NCBI GenBank assembly: GCA_964059195.1
Contig: CAXKWD010000006.1
Coordinates: forward strand, 176,512,825 to 176,576,824
From: Ectobius pallidus
Lineage: Eukaryota > Arthropoda > Insecta > Blattodea > Ectobiidae
Direction: 5' to 3'
Length of the DNA stretch: 64,000 nucleotides
Below are positions 56,831 to 64,000 of this stretch, piece by piece (positions within the stretch are counted from its first letter, which is position 1; the number at the start of each line of letters is the position of its first letter). The notes beneath the pieces were generated by a model. The model was not told the origin of the DNA. It ran no database searches and saw only the letters and a list, made by a program, of their open reading frames with translations. The translations under genes were made by a program, and so were the position numbers.

Positions 56831-56949
56831 GTTAAGTCATTTTAGAATAGATAAGTACAATGTAGAGAAGAAAGAAGAAAATAACTAAAACTTAAAAACC
56901 ACATAAAATATAAACAGAAAAATATTAATTAGTGTTTTTATGAAACAAT

Positions 56950-57285
56950 GAATAGTATATTGCGATACAAGTGCCGTAAGCGGTGCATACGGATCGAGGA
57001 ATTTCACTATTGAAGATGGATGTTATATTTCAGAAAGTGATTCGCATATGTTGGTTGTTATGGAGACCGAATATTTGTCCTATTAAAGTCGCTACAAATT
57101 AGGGGGCCTTGGTTCCGGTCTTCCAAAAAGGCTTGTATTATGATGATTTTACATACGGCACTTGTGCTTTTAGTAATTTTTACCGCACCGAGATTTCTTT
57201 TGTTTTCATAGCGTGTGGGAATGTCAAGTTACGATCCACGGCAACAATATTCGTAAGTACCACTAATTAGTTACGTCGTGCAAAA
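56950..57285 (+). repeat. Unclassified repeat R61, copy 2 (internal deletion)
   Basis: Starts TATTGCGATACAAGTGCCGT and jumps past the conserved frame to TATTTCAGAAAGTGATTCGC, ending GTTACGTCGTGCAAAAA. Confidence 0.55.
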
Positions 57286-57619
57286 AATTGTTTAATTTGA
57301 CACTAACTTATAACTATATAAAATAAATAAATATTAGAATTTTACTAACTTAGCGTAAAATCTTATCCGAAAAGTTGGAGAGGCAGAAAGAAAAAGAGGG
57401 AACTCAACGAAATAAGCTTTTTGGAGAGGGACATTAATTAGAGAAAGGAAGAAAACATAGTCTAATAAACAAAAAAAGAAGTCATGAAGTAGTCTAAACA
57501 ATACATGAAAGAGTTTGATATCTTTATCAGTATAATTTACATTAATATATTTATTTATAAGACCTTTAGGCAATACCAACTGCAATCTGTCACGAACTAG
57601 CTATTTACATAAATACATA

Positions 57620-58349
57620 TCTACTCTTATACAATTCAACGGCCCTAAATAGCGTGCTTGCTCCCTCACTTCGTGAGACATCGGGTATACTCGGCGATGT
57701 TCGTCTCTCGCAGTCTAAACTTTCATGACGACTACAAAATTAGGAAGGAAAACCGTTTCTTTATTATATAAGGCCTAAGTGAAATGAACACAATGAACAA
57801 ATATTCTAATTTTATTTTTACTTACAATTTTCATAGCTCTGAACCACAAACATTTTTAATAATCTACCAGAGGAATTTTCTTAAAAATCCTGGAGTCAAT
57901 GAATAATGGCGGGCGAAGCCGGGGGAACAGCTGTAAAATATTGATGGTTTTATCTCTTGAAATATCGCTGATAATAATAATCCAAACAAACCATTCCTTC
58001 CCTTGAAACATTATATAATTTCTGAAAATTACACTGAATTGATAAAATAAAATTCACATCATATTCATGTCAATAAACAGCTGAGAAACAATACGTATTA
58101 TGTGTCCACAGGTTCTTTGGAACTGCATAATCGATTCTGATATAGTTTTCCCAGGGGGCGCTTTCATGTCGTGGAATGTAGTCTAAAGCAGAAATTTTAG
58201 CTGTTTCATTAATTATTAATGGCTTAGTTTATGAATGATTCGCGTGCAAGTGTTAATAAATATAGGCCTAATGCTTTAATAATTATTATACTCTTAATTT
58301 TTTATTTTTAAAAGAATTATCGTGGCAAAGCCACGGGCACCTCCTAGTC
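57620..58349. repeat. Repeat shared with 19390-20107
   Basis: CAACGGCCCTAAATAGCGTG through to GGCAAAGCCACGGGCACC. The GGCAAAGCCACGGGC end mirrors GCCCGCGGCTTCGCC at 60220, suggesting one family. Confidence 0.6.
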
Positions 58350-58515
58350 TTGAACAACCTAAGCTTTGATAATTCAATCTATCATTATCTACAATCTTAC
58401 AAACTTAATTACATTAATGAATATTATTACACTAAATTATACTAATAATATAGTTTGATAGAACAATTTTACAAGACAGTAGTTCTGTTTATTAACGATA
58501 TTTTTCATTAACATA

Positions 58516-59058
58516 CAGGGTGTCAATGAATAACACCGAAATATTTTACCTGTGTATAGAGGGGACATTGGCAAGCAACTTTCATTGGGAGATTTTTGCT
58601 CTATGGATTCAATTTTAACCTGTTACAGCATAAAATCTCCCAGGGCATGGCCGCCACTGACTTCTAACATTAGAAAAAAATGCAAAACAAAGGAACTTCG
58701 TTGTTAACATTGTAGTCAGTAGTTATGAATAAAAAAAAACTAATGCAGTGGCGGCCAGTCATGTGATTAGTCTGTAAATTTTGCAGATTATGGAAACACT
58801 AAATTATGATGTAGCTGTTGACAAATGATTAAGAGTCAGGTTTTTATCGATCACTAAGGAGCCATGAAGTCAAATGAATTAAAATTTTAACCCTATTTCG
58901 CTTCATTATTGACTTATGAGCACCAAATTGTAATGACTTTAATGCCCTGTAGCATAAACATTTTACGTCACAGAGCAAAAATCTCGTAATAAAAGTTGCT
59001 TGTCTATGTCCCATCTATACACAGGTAAAACATTTCGGTGTTATTCATTAACACACTG
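58516..59058. mobile_element. Fold-back TA-target element
   Basis: Ends CAGGGTGTCAATGAATAACA and TGTTATTCATTAACACACTG, TA-flanked. The inverted arms also share the ACCTGTGTATAGA/TCTATACACAGGT and GGCAAGCAACTTTCAT blocks. Confidence 0.75.
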
Positions 59059-59064
59059 TAAAAT

Positions 59065-60205
59065 CGCGGGCAATTCACGTGTGTTTGCGTGTTGCTAAGT
59101 TATTCACAAATTACACCGGTTCTTATGATTGCAGGTTATTAGTAAAAACACAGACAGTGTGATCTGTCATAATGACAGCGTATCTGTTGGTTCTCACGTG
59201 GTAAGTATGCTTGCTTATTACCAGGGCTAGGATACTATTAATGACTACCTCTTGTGAAATGCTCTGAAGACTTCATACGAAAGGTCATATCTGGTATCGT
59301 ACTCATGATATTCTGAATTGTTTGTGAAAGAGTTTATATTTTGATGGAGAAAGCATACTGATTCCAAAATATAGATGAATGGCATGAGTTAAGGAGGTTC
59401 GGGAACGGGGTGCAATCAGCCTCGTGAGGAACTACGGCACTTGATTAAGAATTAAGGTATATGTACACCCATGGAAAAAAAACTGAAAAATTGCATTTTT
59501 TGAAAACGACATACTTAGATAGACAGTTCTTTTCTATTTAATTTCACATATTAATTATTAAATTCTGGCTGCTTGTTCCTTAGATAGAGCCCTTTTGCTA
59601 AGAAGCTTCATTTTGCCATGCCCCTTAGCCGTCTATCAAATTTCAGTATTTTTATTCTTCCCACTCTGCTAGATGTTCTCATATTGACAAATAGTTGTCA
59701 GTAACACACTAGTAAGTAAGTGGAGCCATGCTGGTGTAATATTGAACTGTTTGAACTTCGTATTTTCATGTTTTTTTCAATTGTGTTTCAATGCAAGTTT
59801 TGCTTTCTTCTAACTTTCCCATAAGTAGTAAATCGCTTGGTATTCAATTTCACATTTCTTCTATAAATTAACACATCAAGGTTATTTTGGTGTCATTTTG
59901 AAGCTTGAAAAATTCTCTAGTGCTTGACGTAGAGAAATTTCTCATATATGAATATTCTAATGTGTTTTAGATTTTTGTTTATAAAGATGTGAACAAAAAA
60001 ATATTTTCAGTTAATATATAAATCTATGTAACAATTTAAAATCTTAAGTATCCAAAAAAAAACCTAAATGTGAGGCACTAGAGAATTATCCCATCTACAA
60101 AATAGTGAAAATTTGGTGTTTTTATCTTTCATAGTTTTGAAGTAATTATGTTTCAAGTTTATAGTTAAAATTTTGAAGAAAACAATTTTTATAAACAAAT
60201 CATAA
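59065..60205. other. Intergenic stretch, nothing recognised
   Basis: AT-rich, no ORF of note. Confidence 0.5.
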
Positions 60206-60212
60206 ATAACTA

Positions 60213-60830
60213 GCAGGTGCCCGCGGCTTCGCCAGCGATTACTTACTCAACTGCTCAACTGCTAGATATTGTGCTTAAATCACTTATTTAACAGAACATA
60301 TTAATAATGACATCATTTTTACATAAATTGCAGGAATTAAATAATTTTACTCTTAATTATATTGTTTAACGTTAAAAATATAAATAAACAAACGAACAAA
60401 ACGAATGTTATGCTACCATATGGGCATTACAAGTTCCAAATGAAACTATTAAAATGAACCATAGATTCATGAACCTTGCCAAAATCATGCATAAACAATT
60501 TTACTATAACGATTGTCAAGTCTCGTTTCATTTATTTCCAAAGCCTTATGTGAAGACTGCCAACAATACTGTTGTCAAGTGAACTGTGATTTGGATTTGA
60601 TAATGCTGTGTAAAGAGGGATTAAGTATTCTCAAAAACATTTGATTTTTGGCATTTAAAATCAAAATTTTTCAAAATCCTTTCTTAGTGAGCACCTACAT
60701 TATGAAACGAAGGTACTGTCAAAATTCCAAGTCTCTATCTGTTATAGTTTAGGTACTACGTTGATTCCTGTCAGTCAGTCAGTCAGTCAGTCATTCAGTC
60801 AGTCAGGACAAAGCCTTTTATATATAGAGA
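60213..60830. repeat. GCCCGCGGCTTCGCC repeat with (GTCA)n tail
   Basis: Starts CTAGCAGGTGCCCGCGGCTT, ends with GTCA tandem units (60769-60806) and GGACAAAGCC. Same general plan as the repeat at 1-390. Confidence 0.6.
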
Positions 60831-60834
60831 GATT

Positions 60835-61375
60835 ACAAAAAAATTTCCTTTTAAAATAAATCAATAACTTTATACTATCTTAATATACAGCTGTATAATA
60901 TATATATATAAAAGAATTATTGAAAGCGCTGATGCTTAAAAATAAAAATTTCTTACCTAAAGGTGTACATATGCCTTAACAGTTGCGGCCATGAAACAAA
61001 TAGCAACTTGAGTCTAGTTTAATTTATCATCATTATTGGTTAATTATTCATAAGAAATGAATTCCTAACTTTTTCTTTTTATGAAATGGCACGTTGGTAT
61101 TGTGTTGTATTGACAGGCTATAATCATATTTATAAATACAGTACTGTATTGATTTCGTAGGTCAATACTAGACCTTTCTTAACTATAATTAACAGTCATG
61201 CTATTGTTTGTACATCTGGTAAAAGCTTTCTCATTATTTGGACAGAATATTAAAGTTCAAACAATGACAAAGTTTTCTTGTTACCAGTTTTGGAGCCAGT
61301 CACGTATAAATACTTAAATTCCTACTACAATGTGAAGATCCCCAAGTGATTTATATGGGGTATAGCCTATTGTCT
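60835..61375. other. Intergenic stretch, nothing recognised
   Basis: (TA)n at 60897-60910, otherwise featureless. Confidence 0.5.
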
Positions 61376-61377
61376 TT

Positions 61378-61830
61378 TTGCACGACGTAACTAATTAGTG
61401 GTACTTACGAATATTGTTGCCGTAGATCGTAAGTTGACATTCCCACACGCTTTGAAAACAAAAGAATCTACGTACGGTAAAACTTACAAAAAGCACACGT
61501 GCCGTAAGTAAAACCATCATAATACAAGCCTTTATGGAAGACCGGAACCAAGGCGACTTTAACAGGACAAATATTCGGTTCCCATAACAACCAACACATG
61601 CGAATCACTTTCTGAAATATAACATCCATCTTCAATAGTGTATATACATAATATTTTCAGCTAATATCTCAATTAATATAAATAAATTGATATAAATAAT
61701 CATCGTGCAAAAAATAGCATGCAATACTCGTGCCGTAAGCGCATAACGGATCTCGGAAAATTGGAAAAACTCTTTCCTCGATCCGTATGCATCGCTTACG
61801 GTACTTGTATCGCAATGTACTATAATGAAC
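61378..61830 (-). repeat. Unclassified repeat R61, copy 3 (longest)
   Basis: Inverse of copies 1 and 2. The - strand frame FSEIRYALTARVLHAIFCTM then YINLFILIEILAENIMYIHY matches copy 1 residue for residue at most positions. Confidence 0.6.
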
Positions 61831-61931
61831 TGGAGAAAAACATACAAGACAAGTATGTATATAAGAATTTTTACATAATATTAAATTCAGTGGGATTATA
61901 TCGAGCCCAATGGCTGGGAAAATAAAAAAAA

Positions 61932-62416
61932 AAAAACAGGTCGCCCGCCGCTCCCTAAATGATACACTTTCTTTTATACCACGATCTAGTGTAATTCTCC
62001 GCCATTTTTCTGTCCTTGTATTATGAAGAAACTCGTGATCGGACGTTGGAGGTGTGACGTCATACCGCTAGACGAGCTATATTTGTGGGTGAACAGGTTG
62101 ACAAACCTCGCGGGAGATATAATATGGCACATTTTCGAAACCTACAAACAGTGTATCGTAGATTATTCGAAAATGCAAGGGCGCTTCGCTAGGGCTGCCG
62201 CCTCCGCTTCGCGCACTTAGCTATGCGGTTAGTGTTATGCATTATTTAGACTATATTTAGACAACTTATCTTAATGCAGAGGTGGGTACAACGCACTTGT
62301 GACAGTATACAAGAAGAACAGTTGGTCACCATGCTTCGCTCAGAAACAAAAATCATCACACAGTCCGTGCAAATGTCATTATCGAGTGGGCGGAGCTTAA
62401 GGGGCGACCTGTTTTT
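61932..62416. mobile_element. TIR element ending CAGGTCGCCC
   Basis: Left CAGGTCGCCCGCCGCTCC, right complement CAGGTCGCCCCTTAAGCTCC. An open frame at 62023-62220 (MKKLVIGRWRCDVIPLDEL) is unassigned. No clear target duplication because the left flank is poly-A. Confidence 0.5.
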
Positions 62417-62749
62417 GGATTTAGCCTAATTACTTAACACTAGAAGAATGGTACGAACTTTAAGGTGTAAGAAAATGAACGGGATTTATTTTATCTCACC
62501 TATATTTCACGATTTTTAATGAATTTGAGTGACTGTTCCATTCATACACCGAGTGTTTGAAATTGGCCAATAACATTTAGCAATTCCTCGGACATAGATC
62601 AGTCACGGCCGTTTATCTTACAACATTCTTGTAGGAATGGATGGCATTTTATCGGGTAAAACCGTCTGCTGGTTACTGGACACGAAAGTAGATTATTTTA
62701 TACTTCATAACTTCTTTGGAAATTGAAATAATAGAAATGTACATTGATT

Positions 62750-63375
62750 AAAAACACAATTTCAAGGAAATATTTATTGCAACAGACACATGCAGTGTTC
62801 AGCTATTTTTCAACATATTCGCCACCGGAATTGAAAAATTTGTCATACTGTGGGACCAAGTTTTGAACAATTTTGTGTTGTAGAAATCTGCTACCTGGGT
62901 TTTGAACCACCGCGTGGCAACCACCTTCGCCTCTCTATCATTCTCTGTCATTTTGTGAGATGTAGGAAAAGATGGAAATCACTGGGAGCGATGTCCGGGC
63001 TGTAGGGTGGATGTTTAAACATCTCCTAGCAAGTCTCCTGCAGAAGTTCGGCTGGGAGGTGTTTAAACGTTCGCCCTAAAGCCCGGACTTCGCTCCCAGT
63101 GATTTGCAGCTTTTCCTAGACCTCAATAGATGGCAGAGAATGACAGAGAAGAGGATATGGTTGTCACACAGTGGTTCAAATCCCTGGCGGCACACTTCAA
63201 CGACACAGGTATTCAGAAGTTGGTGATATGGTAAGATAAATGTTTCAATTCCGGTGGCGAATATGTTGAAAAATAGCTGAATACTGGCTGTATCTGTTGC
63301 AATAAATATTTCCTTGAAATTGTGTTTTGTTTCTGTAAACAGCCCCAGGGAAACTTACTTTTTGGACGTGCCTCG
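62750..63375. mobile_element. Palindromic mariner derivative, left end truncated
   Basis: Two inverted arms around about 63040; right end CTTTTTGGACGTGCCTCG next to TA. Transposase C-terminal remnant in both arms. It ends 74 bp before the candidate exon at 63450. Confidence 0.7.
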
Positions 63376-63449
63376 TATTATACTACGGGGCAAAACTTGT
63401 ATGTGGTTAGAGGAAGTGATGTGTTTCACATGGGGGTTTTTTTTCACAG

Positions 63450-63648
63450 TTCTGTTGGAAGACTTATGTGTGTAGAATGCCTCTGTATCCAGAGAGGTTA
63501 AGAACCACGTCTTCAGAATGGGTCACTCACACGTCTGAAAGCTGGAGAAGTTATCCTCATATTTCAGGGATTATATATGAAGACCTGAAGCCGCTGCTCT
63601 TGGCTATGAAAGTGTCGGGGGTGTTGCCCCTCACTAAGCTACATACAG
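63450..63648 (+). CDS. Possible first/early exon of an unrecognised gene (weakly gustatory-receptor-like)
   Basis: A strong acceptor (GTTTTTTTTCACAG) precedes an open frame that runs to a strong donor (ATACAG|GTAAGA). The first in-frame ATG is at 63477 (MPLYPERLRTTSSEWVTHTS). The end, IYEDLKPLLLAMKVSGVLPL followed by TKLHTG, resembles the N-terminus of insect gustatory receptors, which often read like LKPLxxLxKxxGxxPL just before the first membrane helix. The match is from memory and weak. The gene would continue beyond the window. It could also be a chance ORF, but the paired splice sites argue against that. Confidence 0.4.
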
Positions 63649-63961
63649 GTAAGAAATCTCACGCTATGGGCTCAGGACAAAATACAGTACATAGGTTGGG
63701 TTAGGAATTTCATGCTGCGAGTTTGGGTTCGGGTTTTCCTCACCTGTGATATGAATGCCGGGTAACTTTAGACCCTTGTGGTCCCGGATATCATCTGGCC
63801 GTCATTATCATCTTCGTCCCATCCTCGCCTTGTTCTGAGAGAGTGTGTCTGTCTCGTCCTATGTGTTCGTGTTGTCTCGGCATTGGGTTGATCACTCTTC
63901 CGCGGAGGCCCTCCATGTCTTTGTCTGGTCAAAACAGTATCTCTGTGATCCAAAAGCAATA

Positions 63962-64000
63962 ATAACAACAAGAACAATAATAATAATAATAATAATAATC
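63962..64000. repeat. (AAT)n microsatellite at window end
   Basis: AATAATAAT run continuing past the window edge. Confidence 0.9.

Overview
This looks like insect nuclear DNA from a large, AT-rich genome with long introns; the repeat mix would suit a cockroach, termite or other polyneopteran. That placement is inference, since no species-diagnostic sequence was identified. About 42 kb on the + strand holds the 3' part of one protein-coding gene, a lipin (Mg2+-dependent phosphatidate phosphatase). Thirteen coding exons (608-879 to 42326-42518) join in frame with consistent splice phases and give 734 residues plus a stop. The first exons, including the N-terminal lipin domain, lie upstream of the window. 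The C-terminal half carries the phosphatase motif DIDGT and the LGHIL (LxxIL) motif. A second candidate terminal exon at 39480-39534 has the same phase as the normal last exon and resembles its start, but ends after 17 further codons.

The introns are packed with repeats. Intron 1 has a TA-flanked element. Intron 2 (13 kb) has mariner-like, Tigger-like and Harbinger-like elements, a hammerhead-like inverted repeat, the first copy of a fold-back tRNA SINE, and a triple-unit repeat. Intron 3 has two hAT elements, a mariner, a Tigger-like element and a hAT-type repeat. Later introns add a tRNA SINE with target-site duplications, more Tigger-like elements, three further hammerhead-like loci, LINE fragments, a second fold-back SINE inserted in a LINE, large fold-back elements with one clean nested insertion, and a third fold-back SINE.

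Downstream of lipin (42.5-63.4 kb) no further gene is certain. This region holds a 3' UTR of unknown length, Penelope-like remnants with hammerhead-like motifs, a 1.6-kb element with arrays of a 10-bp palindrome, a tandem duplication with A-rich filler, several terminal-inverted-repeat elements and a multi-copy unclassified repeat. An open exon at 63450-63648 with good splice sites may start another gene; it weakly resembles an insect gustatory-receptor N-terminus.

Two systems stand out. First, several inverted-repeat loci carry hammerhead-ribozyme-like cores (CTGANGA, stem II, GAAA) with flanking stems that covary between loci and with self-complementary stem III sequences; one adjoins a Penelope-like protein tail. 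Every copy also has one extra nucleotide before stem II, so catalysis is not assured. Second, a SINE built as two head-to-head tRNA-Asn-like units is present in three copies, each with its own 9-12 bp target-site duplication, which shows that the palindrome moved as one unit. More generally, an unusual share of the repeats here, from unrelated classes, are fold-back structures.
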